From: an uncultured Blautia sp.
Lineage (GTDB): Bacteria > Bacillota > Clostridia > Lachnospirales > Lachnospiraceae
NCBI GenBank assembly: GCA_934373235.1
Contig: CAKROW010000003.1
Location: forward strand, 1 to 64,000
DNA: 64,000 nucleotides
Direction: 5' to 3'
Shown here one piece after another: positions 7,644-16,146 of the stretch (the first letter of the stretch is position 1; each line of letters opens with the position of its first letter). Below the pieces are notes generated by a model, which saw only the letters and a program-made list of their open reading frames with translations, was not told where the DNA came from and searched no databases. The translations under genes were made by a program, and so were the position numbers.

Positions 7644-8369
7644 CTATCCATGCAGTCTGTTCAAATGTTCTTCCAGCGCGGACACTGAACGGTTAAGAAC
7701 CAGCTCTTCCGGAAAACCAAGTTCTTCAAGAAGAGGGACTGCCATCTCAAATTCTGCAATATGGGTATCAAAGTGTGCATCACTTCCGATCACAACAGGA
7801 ACCTGATACTCCATACACAGCTTCAGCATCTCTGCGTCATTCTCCCTTGCGTTTGCCCGGAAGCAGGTAGGGCGCAGAGAGTTATTATTAAGCTCCAGGA
7901 TCTTGCCGTACTCCTTCGCCCCCTGTACCAGCGCCTTATAATCAATATCATACCGTCCGTCATCCGGATGTCCGATAATATCCACATAAGGATTTTTCAT
8001 CACATTCAGGTATGCCTGTGTGTTCTGCTCCCTGGTTCCCGCCTTAATACATGGAATATGAAGGCTTGCGATCACCACATCCAGATCTTTAAGCTCTTTC
8101 TGGCTTAAGTCCACTTCACCCTCATAGTTCATGATATTTACCTCTGCTCCCAGAAGAAGCCGGATGCCATACAGATTCCTTGGAACTGTCTTCAGGTTAT
8201 GGAAATAAAAATTATGGCAGCTTCCAGGCATCTGAGGTGCATGTTCCGTGATCCCCAGAAGTTCAAGCCCCCTGTCAGAGGCTGCTTTGGCCATTTCTCT
8301 TAAAGTATTATATGCATGACCGCTTGCCACTGTATGTGTGTGCAGGTCAAGAACGATCTTATAACTCAT
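7644..8369 (-). CDS. PHP-domain phosphoesterase (YcdX-like)
   Basis: Metal-dependent hydrolase of 241 residues from the PHP superfamily. The metal-binding motifs are visible: DLHTHT near the N-terminus, GITEHAP, GAEVNI, SLHIP, IGHPDD and the C-terminal GSDAHF. This order is that of the YcdX-like phosphatase group. The physiological substrate cannot be read from the sequence. A purine-rich ribosome-binding site (GGAAAGGAAG) lies before the ATG. It stands alone between yerC and the divergent yesL gene. Confidence 0.85.
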   Translation of the reverse strand: MSYKIVLDLHTHTVASGHAYNTLREMAKAASDRGLELLGITEHAPQMPGSCHNFYFHNLKTVPRNLYGIRLLLGAEVNIMNYEGEVDLSQKELKDLDVVIASLHIPCIKAGTREQNTQAYLNVMKNPYVDIIGHPDDGRYDIDYKALVQGAKEYGKILELNNNSLRPTCFRANARENDAEMLKLCMEYQVPVVIGSDAHFDTHIAEFEMAVPLLEELGFPEELVLNRSVSALEEHLNRLHG

Positions 8370-8452
8370 CTTCTGTTCTTCCTTTCCTGTTTTTTATCCG
8401 ATTATACTCTCAGAAAAGACTTTCATGCAAGCCCCTGCCCGGATTTTAATAT

Positions 8453-8481
8453 TTGCTTTTTCCTCTCTGATTAGGTATACT
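8453..8481 (+). promoter_or_regulatory. Promoter of the yesL-yhcC-DUF4364 operon
   Basis: TTGCTT (8453-8458), 17-bp spacer, TATACT (8476-8481), 36 bases before the yesL start codon. Confidence 0.6.
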
Positions 8482-8517
8482 AGAAAGTATATCTTACAAT
8501 AAAAAGGAGCGTTACAC

Positions 8518-9195
8518 ATGAATCGTTTTTTCAACATGGATAACAAATTTTTCGTGTTCATGGGACGGGTTGCAGATCTTATTCTCCTGAATATCCTCTG
8601 TATCCTGTGCTGTATCCCTGTCGTCACAGCCGGAGCTTCCATCACCTCCCTATACTACGTGACACTTAAGATGGCGCGGGATGAGGAATCCTACATTATC
8701 CGCAGCTTTTTCCACTCATTCAGGCAGAATATCAAGCAGTCCCTTATCATCAACATCATCATGCTTCTCACAGCAGCAGTCCTGGGATTTGACCTTTCCA
8801 TTGCCAGGAACGGAAGCGGCGTAATGTACAAAGTAATGTTTACATTGTTTATTGCATTTGCATTTATCTATATACTGATCTTTCTGTATATTTATCCAAT
8901 TCTTGCCAAATTTTATAACTCTGTCAAGAATACCTTTGTAAATGCATTCCTTATGGCCATACGCCATCTTCCGTGGACATTTGCCATGATCGGTATTACT
9001 GTGGCTCCGGTACTGATTCTTTTTATTCCCATGGTACAGCTTCAGTCCATACTGCTGATGCTCTATGTTCTCATGGGATTTTCAACGGTGGCCTACTTTA
9101 AGTCCAAGATTTTTGTAAAGATCTTTGACAACTACATACCGGAGGAGAAGGATGAGCACTCAAACGATCTTCCTTCAACAGAAAGCGAGACCTGA
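8518..9195 (+). CDS. YesL family (DUF624) membrane protein
   Basis: Integral membrane protein of 225 residues with about five hydrophobic segments, for example LILLNILCILCCIPVVTAG and FIYILIFLYIYPILAKF. The N-terminal FNMDNKFFVFMGRVADLI and the IPVVTAG turn are typical of DUF624/YesL. Family members are often found beside carbohydrate transporters, but none is adjacent here and the biochemical function is unknown. AAAAGGAG precedes the ATG. The next gene starts two bases after the stop codon, so they form one operon. Confidence 0.85.
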   Translation: MNRFFNMDNKFFVFMGRVADLILLNILCILCCIPVVTAGASITSLYYVTLKMARDEESYIIRSFFHSFRQNIKQSLIINIIMLLTAAVLGFDLSIARNGSGVMYKVMFTLFIAFAFIYILIFLYIYPILAKFYNSVKNTFVNAFLMAIRHLPWTFAMIGITVAPVLILFIPMVQLQSILLMLYVLMGFSTVAYFKSKIFVKIFDNYIPEEKDEHSNDLPSTESET

Positions 9196-9197
9196 TC

Positions 9198-10127
9198 ATG
9201 TTGCGATGGAATGACAAACCGTATCATTCTCTTGATCATATGCTGCGCGAACAGTTCGGTGAGAAGGTTTACCGCGTGGCATTAAACGGTGGCATGTCCT
9301 GCCCCAACCGGGACGGGAAGCTCGGCACCCGGGGATGTATCTTCTGCAGTCAGGGGGGAAGTGGTGATTTTGCTGCAAGTGCCGCCCTGTCTGTCACAGA
9401 ACAGATCGATACCCAGATCCGCAGCCTTTCCCGGAAAAGGCCCATCCACAAATACATTGCCTATTTCCAGGCTTACACCAACACCTACGCCCCTGTGGAA
9501 TATCTCCGGAAGATTTTTACAGAAGCCCTCTCCCACCCGGACATTGTGGCTCTGTCCATAGGAACAAGACCTGACTGCCTCGGAAATGATATCATGGAGC
9601 TTCTCTGTTCCCTTAACCGGACCAAACCGGTGTGGGTGGAGCTGGGACTTCAGACCATACATCAGGATACCGCAGCTTATATACGGCGTGGATATGAGCT
9701 TTCCTGCTTTGAGGATGCTCTTGCCAGGCTCCGCTCCGGAAATATCGATGTGATCGTCCACACGATCCTCGGACTTCCGGGTGAGGACAGAAACCGTATC
9801 CTTGAAACTATTGATTATCTCAACAGGCAGGATATTCAGGGTATCAAGCTGCAGCTTCTCCATGTACTTCGCGGAACAGACCTTGCGGCTGATTATGAGA
9901 GAGGACTTTTTTCCACCCTTGACAGGGATGAGTATATTGATCTGGTCATGGACTGTCTGGAACACCTAAGGCCGGACATCGTGATCCACCGCGTCACAGG
10001 GGACGGGCCCAAAGACCAGCTTATTGCTCCATTATGGGCCTCACGGAAACGGGAAGTTTTGAACCTTCTCCACCACCGCATGAAAGAAGCAGACAGCTTT
10101 CAGGGAAAGCAGTACCAGAAACTGTAA
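9198..10127 (+). CDS. Radical SAM protein, YhcC/TIGR01212 family
   Basis: Protein of 309 residues. It carries the unusual widely spaced cysteine set of this family (CPNRDGKLGTRGCIFC), which would bind the [4Fe-4S] cluster that cleaves S-adenosylmethionine. Other family marks are YFQAYTNTYAP, SIGTRPDCL, VELGLQT and HTILGLPGED. The substrate of YhcC-type proteins is not established; RNA modification has been suggested for relatives. It starts two bases after yesL and is followed by the DUF4364 gene after 24 bases. Confidence 0.88.
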   Translation: MLRWNDKPYHSLDHMLREQFGEKVYRVALNGGMSCPNRDGKLGTRGCIFCSQGGSGDFAASAALSVTEQIDTQIRSLSRKRPIHKYIAYFQAYTNTYAPVEYLRKIFTEALSHPDIVALSIGTRPDCLGNDIMELLCSLNRTKPVWVELGLQTIHQDTAAYIRRGYELSCFEDALARLRSGNIDVIVHTILGLPGEDRNRILETIDYLNRQDIQGIKLQLLHVLRGTDLAADYERGLFSTLDRDEYIDLVMDCLEHLRPDIVIHRVTGDGPKDQLIAPLWASRKREVLNLLHHRMKEADSFQGKQYQKL

Positions 10128-10151
10128 GACCGGCATAAAGGAGGATTCTCT

Positions 10152-10664
10152 ATGGCATCACCTTTTACAACCTATAAGCTTATTATTTTATATATGCTTC
10201 AGAACTCTGAGGCTGACCTGACCAATTCCCAGATCACGGATTTTATCCTTGACAGGAAATACACCAATTATTTTCATCTTCAGCAGGCGATCTCAGAGCT
10301 TGTGGAAGCGGATCTGCTGGAAATGAGCACCCATTCCAACCGTTCCTACTACCGGATCACAGCAGAAGGCAGGAATACTCTGCAGTACTTTTCCAAAGAG
10401 CTTTCATCCGATATCAAAAATGAGGTAAATGAATATCTCAACACCCTGCACTGCAAGGTGGAAGAACAGCTACTCACTCCTGCTGACTATTATACCTCCA
10501 GTGAGGGCAGCTACATGGTTCGCTGCCGTATCATAGAGAACAATGTCAGTATGCTGGATCTGAACCTCAAAATGCCCAATCTTGCCGCTGCGAAATCCGT
10601 CTGCGAAAGCTGGTCCCATAAATACCAGAACGTCTACAACAAAATAATGGAGGAGCTTCTTTAA
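10152..10664 (+). CDS. DUF4364 protein, winged-helix type
   Basis: Protein of 170 residues matching DUF4364, a Clostridia family. The first half looks like a winged helix: YKLIILYMLQNSEADLTNSQ, then HLQQAISELVEADLLEM and SYYRITAEGRNTLQYF, the last resembling the wing of PadR/MarR-like regulators. The second half is of unknown fold. No DNA target can be inferred. AAAGGAGG lies just before the ATG. It is the last gene of the yesL operon; its stop codon lies in the loop of the terminator. Confidence 0.8.
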   Translation: MASPFTTYKLIILYMLQNSEADLTNSQITDFILDRKYTNYFHLQQAISELVEADLLEMSTHSNRSYYRITAEGRNTLQYFSKELSSDIKNEVNEYLNTLHCKVEEQLLTPADYYTSSEGSYMVRCRIIENNVSMLDLNLKMPNLAAAKSVCESWSHKYQNVYNKIMEELL

Positions 10665-10686
10665 AAAAGAGCTCCTCCTTTTTTTA
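10649..10686 (+). terminator. Terminator of the yesL operon
   Basis: Stem GGAGGAGC / GCTCCTCC followed by a T-rich run. It overlaps the last codons and stop of the DUF4364 gene, and its T-run reaches the stop codon of the converging rarA. Confidence 0.85.
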
Positions 10687-12000
10687 TTTTTGCCGTATTT
10701 TCTTCATATGTTCTTTCAGAGTCTTCTCGTATCCCATGTCACTGAGCTCATAGAATTTTTCTCCCAGGATTTCTGTGGGAAGATACTGCTGTTCCACATA
10801 ATGATTGGGATAATCGTGAGCATATTTGTATCCGATGCCATGACCCAGTTTCTCATGTCCACCGTAATGGGCATCCTGAAGATGAGGTGGCACTGTGGTC
10901 TTCCTGCTCTTCACACTGTCCATAGCTGCAAAAATCGCATTTACTGCCGCATTGCTCTTGGGTGCACAGGCCATATATGTGGCTGCCTGTGAAAGGATGA
11001 TCTGGGATTCCGGCATGCCCACCCGTTCCACAGCCTGGGCTGCCGCTGCCGCCACACAGATGGCCTGGGGATCTGCATTACCGATATCCTCGGAAGCCAG
11101 GATCATGATCCTTCTTGCAATAAACTTCACATCCTCCCCTGCGTAGAGCATTTTTGCCAGATAATACACTGCTGCATCCGGATCAGATCCACGCATGCTC
11201 TTGATAAATGCCGAAATAATGTCGTAATGGTTATCTCCGTTCTTATCGTATCGCACCACCCGCTTCTGGATACACTCGGAAGCCACTTCAAGGGTTATAT
11301 GGATCTTTCCGTCCTCTGCCCTGGGTGTAGTAAGGATTCCCAGTTCTACAGCGTTTAAGGCGCTTCTGGCGTCTCCTCCTGCCATATCCGCAAGAAACTC
11401 CAGGGCATCCTCATCTATCACAGCCTGGTAACTTCCCATTCCACGCTCCGGATCATTCACCGCACGCAGGATCAGCTCCCGGATCTCCGGGATCTCCAGC
11501 GCCTTCAATTCAAAGACGATCGATCTGGAAAGAAGGGCTCCGTTCACTTCAAAATAAGGATTCTCTGTGGTAGCACCGATGAGAATGACCGTTCCGTCTT
11601 CCACAAAGGGAAGAAGATAATCCTGCTGTCCCTTGTTAAACCTGTGGATCTCATCGATAAAAAGAATGGTCTTCCTCCCGTACATGCCCAGGTCATCCTG
11701 CGCCTGCTTCACCACCGCCTCCATATCCTTTTTGCCAGCCACGGTGGCATTGATCTGGGTAAAACTGGCACTTGTGGTGTTGGCGATCACTTTGGCCAGT
11801 GTAGTCTTGCCTGTTCCCGGAGGTCCGTAAAAAATTACAGATGTCAGCTTATCCGCCTTGATTGCGCGATAAAGCAGCTTATCTTTCCCCACAATATGCT
11901 GCTGTCCTACCACCTCATCCAGGGTTCTCGGCCTGAGTCTGGAGGCAAGCGGGGACTCATGATCCAGTGTTTTTGATTTGGCATATTCAAATAAATCCAT
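10684..12000 (-). CDS. rarA: Replication-associated recombination protein RarA (MgsA)
   Basis: AAA+ ATPase of 438 residues that acts at stalled or single-strand-containing replication forks. Walker A is GPPGTGKTT, Walker B is FIDEIHRF, and sensor 1 follows in LIGATTENP. The N-terminal PLASRLRPRTLDEVVGQQHI is diagnostic, as is the C-terminal domain with GSDPDAAVYYLAKMLYAGED and the YKYAHDYP end. Length and order match the family. The start is the ATG at 12000 after GGAGAG. It lies downstream of the polysaccharide deacetylase gene, in the same direction. Confidence 0.95.
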   Translation of the reverse strand: MDLFEYAKSKTLDHESPLASRLRPRTLDEVVGQQHIVGKDKLLYRAIKADKLTSVIFYGPPGTGKTTLAKVIANTTSASFTQINATVAGKKDMEAVVKQAQDDLGMYGRKTILFIDEIHRFNKGQQDYLLPFVEDGTVILIGATTENPYFEVNGALLSRSIVFELKALEIPEIRELILRAVNDPERGMGSYQAVIDEDALEFLADMAGGDARSALNAVELGILTTPRAEDGKIHITLEVASECIQKRVVRYDKNGDNHYDIISAFIKSMRGSDPDAAVYYLAKMLYAGEDVKFIARRIMILASEDIGNADPQAICVAAAAAQAVERVGMPESQIILSQAATYMACAPKSNAAVNAIFAAMDSVKSRKTTVPPHLQDAHYGGHEKLGHGIGYKYAHDYPNHYVEQQYLPTEILGEKFYELSDMGYEKTLKEHMKKIRQK

Positions 12001-12115
12001 GTGGTTCTCTCCTGAATTTCATAAAAATACTGTATTACTCTTCTGTCCATGATATCCGATTCCTCTGGAAATTTCAACGTTCTTTTTGGGGACAAAGCCA
12101 GTGACACATCCCTCT

Positions 12116-12832
12116 TCAGTCTGTGATAAGCTTATCTGCAGTGACAAATTCATATCCTTCTTTTTTCAGAAAATCCACTGCCATGAGAGCTGCGCTCACA
12201 GAACTTTCATATCCGTCATGCATCAGGATCACTGCTCCGTCATGGGCCTGGTTCCGGATGATTCCCATAACTGAATCCACATTCTCAGACTTCCAGTCCA
12301 GAGTGTCAATGTCCCAGAAAACCGGCAGCATGGACACACAAAGCTCCAGGTTCTTCGGCCATGCCCCATAGGGCGGTCTCAGATACATGGGATATTCCCC
12401 TGTGACCTCATAGATGATATTATTGGTCTTTAACACTTCCCGGCAGGCATTTTCCCTGGAAAGCCTGTCAAGCTGAACATGGTTGTATGTATGGTTTCCG
12501 ATCAGATGGCCTTCTTCTTTCATCCTTCGCACCAGCTCTTCATTTCCCTCTATATTTTTTCCCATAAGGAAAAAAGTGGCATGAACCTCCCTTTCTTTTA
12601 ACCCGTCCAGAAGTCCGGGTGTATACCTGGCATTTGGCCCGTCATCAAAGGTGAGGGCAATCCTGGGTTTTTCCTTATACTGCTCCTTTACAAGACGGAG
12701 CATTCCTTCTCCTGCCATGATATATGCAGCTTTTATGTACAGCGGCTCCTGATCCGTTCTGCCATGGATTCCCGGGCACAGACATACAGCCAGAATAAGG
12801 ACACAGGCTGTCACCATATATTTCTTTTTCAT
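12116..12832 (-). CDS. Polysaccharide deacetylase (carbohydrate esterase 4), secreted or membrane-anchored
   Basis: Extracellular NodB-homology enzyme of 238 residues that removes acetyl groups from an amino sugar polymer, possibly peptidoglycan. All five family motifs are present: TFDDGP with the catalytic base and metal Asp, HTYNH with the metal histidines, RPPYG, DIDTLDW and ILMHDG. An N-terminal hydrophobic segment after MKKKY acts as signal or anchor (MVTACVLILAVCLCPGIHG). It holds a cysteine, but not in a clear lipobox. It is expressed on its own or by read-through from the kinase-like gene, past a strong terminator. Confidence 0.88.
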   Translation of the reverse strand: MKKKYMVTACVLILAVCLCPGIHGRTDQEPLYIKAAYIMAGEGMLRLVKEQYKEKPRIALTFDDGPNARYTPGLLDGLKEREVHATFFLMGKNIEGNEELVRRMKEEGHLIGNHTYNHVQLDRLSRENACREVLKTNNIIYEVTGEYPMYLRPPYGAWPKNLELCVSMLPVFWDIDTLDWKSENVDSVMGIIRNQAHDGAVILMHDGYESSVSAALMAVDFLKKEGYEFVTADKLITD

Positions 12833-12885
12833 TCAATTTCCCCACAGTCAGGCTTCTGCCCTGTACTCTTTCCACAATATATGAA

Positions 12886-12920
12886 AAAATCCACAGGAAA
12901 AGACGCTTCCTGTGGATTTT
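12886..12920 (-). terminator. Terminator of the liv/cytidylate-kinase-like operon
   Basis: Perfect 14-bp stem AAAATCCACAGGAA / TTCCTGTGGATTTT with a 7-base loop and six T on the minus strand, 28 bases after the stop of the kinase-like gene. Confidence 0.88.
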
Positions 12921-12947
12921 GGATCTGTAATATTTCTTATATGAACT

Positions 12948-13568
12948 TTATTTTTTCAGGGATTCCAGTGCGTTTACGATCTCCTCCACGCATCGGTCAT
13001 AGCCAAGTGTTCCGTTGTTCAGACAGAGATCATAATTTTTCATGTCTTTCCATTCTGTTCCTGTAAAACGTCTGGTAAATTCAATCTTACGCTTGTCATC
13101 CTTTGTCATAAAACGTTCGATCTCCCTGGTGTTTCCGCTCATCTTGGTGCTTGCTTCGCGGATACGGAAATCCCAGTCACCGTACACAAATACCTTCAGT
13201 ACGTTGGAATATTCTTTCAGCACCACATTGGCGCATCTTCCGATGATGACGCAGGACTCTGTCTCTGCCAGATGGCGGATGATCTTTGCCTGATAGTTAA
13301 ACAGATTTTCATCTGATGTAAAATCCCTGCTCTGAGGCGGGAGAAGCTCTCCTGAGTACACAGATGTTTTTCCAAAAAGCTTCGGCTTTGCACTTACATG
13401 TTCATCTACTCTTCCGAAAAGCACCTGGTTGATACCGCTCTCCTCAGATGCCATACGGATAATGTCCTTGTCATAATAAGCGATTCCCAGTTTCTTTGAA
13501 AGCATTTCTCCGATGGTACGTCCGCCACTTCCATACTCTCTTGCAATGGTGATCACGAAATTATCCAT
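12948..13568 (-). CDS. Cytidylate-kinase-like protein
   Basis: About 206 residues with a nucleotide-binding N-terminus (FVITIAREYGSGGRTIGEML) as in the cytidylate-kinase-like family, not the classical Cmk. Other marks are AYYDKDIIRMASEESG and CVIIGRCANVVLKE. A phosphotransferase role is likely, but the substrate is unknown. The frame is open further upstream, but GGGGGAG stands just before the ATG at 13568. The gene starts ten bases after livF ends, so it is the last gene of the liv operon by position, though nothing links its function to transport. Confidence 0.8.
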   Translation of the reverse strand: MDNFVITIAREYGSGGRTIGEMLSKKLGIAYYDKDIIRMASEESGINQVLFGRVDEHVSAKPKLFGKTSVYSGELLPPQSRDFTSDENLFNYQAKIIRHLAETESCVIIGRCANVVLKEYSNVLKVFVYGDWDFRIREASTKMSGNTREIERFMTKDDKRKIEFTRRFTGTEWKDMKNYDLCLNNGTLGYDRCVEEIVNALESLKK

Positions 13569-13578
13569 GTCTCTCCCC

Positions 13579-14289
13579 CTATTCTCCAAGATATGCCTTC
13601 TGTACAGCTTCGTTGTGCAGAAGATCCTGTGCCTTTCCTTCCATGGTGATGCTTCCTGTTTCCAGAACATAGGCTCTGTCTGCAATGGAAAGTGCCTTCT
13701 TTGCATTCTGCTCAACAAGAAGTACCGTAGTACCGCTCTCACTTACTTCCTTGATGATATCAAAGATCTCATTTACAAAGATCGGGGAAAGTCCCATGGA
13801 TGGTTCATCCATAAGAATGATACGGGGCCTGCTCATCAGCGCACGACCCATTGCAAGCATCTGCTGCTCACCACCGGAAAGTGTACCTGCACGCTGTCCC
13901 TTACGTTCCTCAAGACGGGGGAACCTTTTATATACGTTCTTAAGGCTCTCCTGGATCTCATTCTTGTCTTTTCTGGTATATGCTCCAAGAAGAAGATTTT
14001 CGTATACAGACATATCCGCAAAAACACGACGTCCCTCCGGAACATGGGCCATACCCATCTCCACGATCTTGTGGGCCGGTGTCTTTGTGAGATCTTTGCC
14101 TTCAAATTTAATACTACCGGATTTTGCGGAAAGAATTCCGGTAAGTGTCTGCAGGGTAGTTGTCTTGCCTGCACCGTTGGCACCAATAAGGGCGATTACC
14201 TCTCCCTGATCAACATGAAAAGAAATCCCTTTAAGTGCCTGAATCACTCCATAATAAACATGGAGGTCATTTACTTCCAGCATTGCCAT
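13579..14289 (-). CDS. livF: Branched-chain amino acid-type ABC transporter, ATP-binding protein LivF
   Basis: ATPase subunit of 236 residues. Walker A is GANGAGKTT, the signature is LSGGEQQMLAMGRAL and Walker B is IILMDEPSMGLSP, followed by the switch histidine-equivalent region LLVEQNAKKAL. The short LivF form without a C-terminal extension fits the family. It would pair with LivG to power uptake through LivH and LivM. AGGAGG precedes the ATG. Fourteen bases separate it from livG. The true substrate could be another amino acid or amide, since HAAT-type transporters vary. Confidence 0.93.
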   Translation of the reverse strand: MAMLEVNDLHVYYGVIQALKGISFHVDQGEVIALIGANGAGKTTTLQTLTGILSAKSGSIKFEGKDLTKTPAHKIVEMGMAHVPEGRRVFADMSVYENLLLGAYTRKDKNEIQESLKNVYKRFPRLEERKGQRAGTLSGGEQQMLAMGRALMSRPRIILMDEPSMGLSPIFVNEIFDIIKEVSESGTTVLLVEQNAKKALSIADRAYVLETGSITMEGKAQDLLHNEAVQKAYLGE

Positions 14290-14302
14290 GATCCGATTCC
14301 TC

Positions 14303-15061
14303 CTATTCTCCCAGATATGCGGTGATAACTGTAGGATCTTTAAGTACCGCTGCTGTTTCGCCCTGTATCAGTACCTGTCCGAAATTCAGGACAGTAAGCT
14401 GCTCGCAGATACCGCCTACCAGCTTCATATCATGCTCGATAAGGAGTGTGGTCATTCCAAAATGCTCCTGCACAAAACGAATGGTATCCATCAGCTCCTG
14501 TGTCTCATTGGGGTTCATACCTGCCGCAGGCTCATCCAGAAGGAGAAGCTTGGGATCTGTTGCCAGTGCTCTGGCAATCTCCAGTTTACGCTGTTTACCA
14601 TAGGGCAGGTTTCCTGCCAGGTAAGCAGCCTCTCTGTCAAGGTCAAATACCTTCAGGATCTCCATGGCACGCTCGTTCATCTCTTTTTCTACCTTATAGT
14701 ATTTCGGCAGTCTTAAGATTCCTGTCAGTGTGGAGTAGGAATGATGATTGTGAAGACCAACCTTTACATTGTCAAGCACAGTCATCTCCTTGAAAAGACG
14801 GATATTCTGGAAAGTTCTGGCAATACCTGCCTTGTTGATCTCGATGGTGCTTTTTCCTGTGATATCCACTCCGTCAAGTTTTATGATTCCCTCAGTAGGC
14901 TTATATACGCCTGTGAGAAGGTTGAATACCGTTGTTTTTCCGGCTCCGTTTGGGCCGATAAGACCATAAAGCTGGCCTTTTTCGATTGATAAGTTAAAGC
15001 CGTCAACTGCACGAAGACCGCCAAACTGGATTGACAGATGATTTACTTCCAGCATTGCCAT
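14303..15061 (-). CDS. livG: Branched-chain amino acid-type ABC transporter, ATP-binding protein LivG
   Basis: ATPase subunit of 252 residues. Walker A is GPNGAGKTT, and the typical LivG insert GIARTFQNIRLF follows. The signature region is NLPYGKQRKLEIARAL and Walker B is LLLLDEPAAGMNP, then LLIEHDM. The GMNP in Walker B and the RTFQN segment separate LivG from LivF. The ribosome-binding site AAGGAGG lies in the last codons of livM, so translation is probably coupled. Confidence 0.93.
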   Translation of the reverse strand: MAMLEVNHLSIQFGGLRAVDGFNLSIEKGQLYGLIGPNGAGKTTVFNLLTGVYKPTEGIIKLDGVDITGKSTIEINKAGIARTFQNIRLFKEMTVLDNVKVGLHNHHSYSTLTGILRLPKYYKVEKEMNERAMEILKVFDLDREAAYLAGNLPYGKQRKLEIARALATDPKLLLLDEPAAGMNPNETQELMDTIRFVQEHFGMTTLLIEHDMKLVGGICEQLTVLNFGQVLIQGETAAVLKDPTVITAYLGE

Positions 15062-15062
15062 A

Positions 15063-16136
15063 TCAAGCCGCCTCCTTCTTTGTTTTTCCGCCTCTGATCT
15101 TTTCCATCATGCGTGCTCTCCAGTTTCTTGCTGCCGGTGCCCAGTTAAAGAGCATCATTGCGATCAGCACGATAGCGTAGATCAGCATACGGTAGTTGGC
15201 GAATCCACGGAGAAGCTCCGGCAGTGCGTAGAGAATGATGGTAGCGATAATGGAACCTCTGATATTACCGATACCGCCAAGCACTACGTATACAAGGATC
15301 AGGATGGACATATTGTAGTCAAATACCGATACCTTGAGAAGTGAAAGGTTGTGTGAATAGAGTACACCTGCCACACCTGCCATTGCTGCGGAAACTGTGA
15401 AGGCAAGAAGCTTGTATTTTGTGATGTTGATACCTACGGATTCTGCCGCGATACGGTTATCCCTTGTTGCTGTGATGGCACGTCCGCTTCTGGAATTTAC
15501 CAGATTCTGCACAATAAACAGAGTAAGGAGAAGAAGCAGGATTCCAATGAGGAAAAACCAGTTCTTGATATCTTTGTAAAGAGCACCGGTTCCTGAAATA
15601 CCAAGTGCACCCTTTAAGATCTGCTTGCCTCCTGTATCCAGGTTCAGGCCTGCCGCGCTGGTAGCCACATGAAGTCCCCTGTCATCATATCCCACATAGA
15701 GCACGTTGATCAGGTTCTTGATGATCTCACCAAATGCCAGGGTAACAATGGCAAGGTAGTCACCGCGAAGCCTCAGTACCGGGATGCCGATGATCACACC
15801 AAATACTGCTGCTACCGCCGCACCAACAAGAAGCGCAAGGATAAATCGTGGTACAGAGGGTATGCTGTCTGCTGTTACCTGTGAAAACAGGGCACTGGAA
15901 AATGCGCCCACACACATAAATCCGGCGTGTCCAAGGCTCAGCTCTCCTGAAAAACCTACTACCAGGTTCAGGGAAACTGCCGCAATGGTATACACACATA
16001 AGGGAACCAGAAGTCCCATGAGAAGTCTGGACAGATTTCCTGTGGAGGAAAGTGCCTGGACGATCACAAAAAGGACAATAACGATTCCATAATTGATCAG
16101 GTTGTTTCTGGTTGTTTTGTTTGTTATTTTCTTCAT
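15063..16136 (-). CDS. livM: Branched-chain amino acid-type ABC transporter permease LivM
   Basis: Membrane subunit of about 357 residues with some nine to ten hydrophobic segments. Family marks are GFSGELSLGHAGFMCVGAF, RLRGDYLAIVTLAFGEI and VVLGGIGNIRGSIIAT. The C-terminus is basic and cytoplasmic (MMEKIRGGKTKKEAA). The frame opens with a GTG at 16145, but AAGGTG is correctly spaced for the ATG at 16136, which I prefer. It lies ten bases after livH. Confidence 0.92.
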   Translation of the reverse strand: MKKITNKTTRNNLINYGIVIVLFVIVQALSSTGNLSRLLMGLLVPLCVYTIAAVSLNLVVGFSGELSLGHAGFMCVGAFSSALFSQVTADSIPSVPRFILALLVGAAVAAVFGVIIGIPVLRLRGDYLAIVTLAFGEIIKNLINVLYVGYDDRGLHVATSAAGLNLDTGGKQILKGALGISGTGALYKDIKNWFFLIGILLLLLTLFIVQNLVNSRSGRAITATRDNRIAAESVGINITKYKLLAFTVSAAMAGVAGVLYSHNLSLLKVSVFDYNMSILILVYVVLGGIGNIRGSIIATIILYALPELLRGFANYRMLIYAIVLIAMMLFNWAPAARNWRARMMEKIRGGKTKKEAA

Positions 16137-16146
16137 ATCGGCCACC

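Noticed and set aside
13513..14325. Open frame of 270 codons on the plus strand opposite livF
   Set aside because: Antisense to the conserved ABC ATPase gene, no ribosome-binding site, no recognisable domain.
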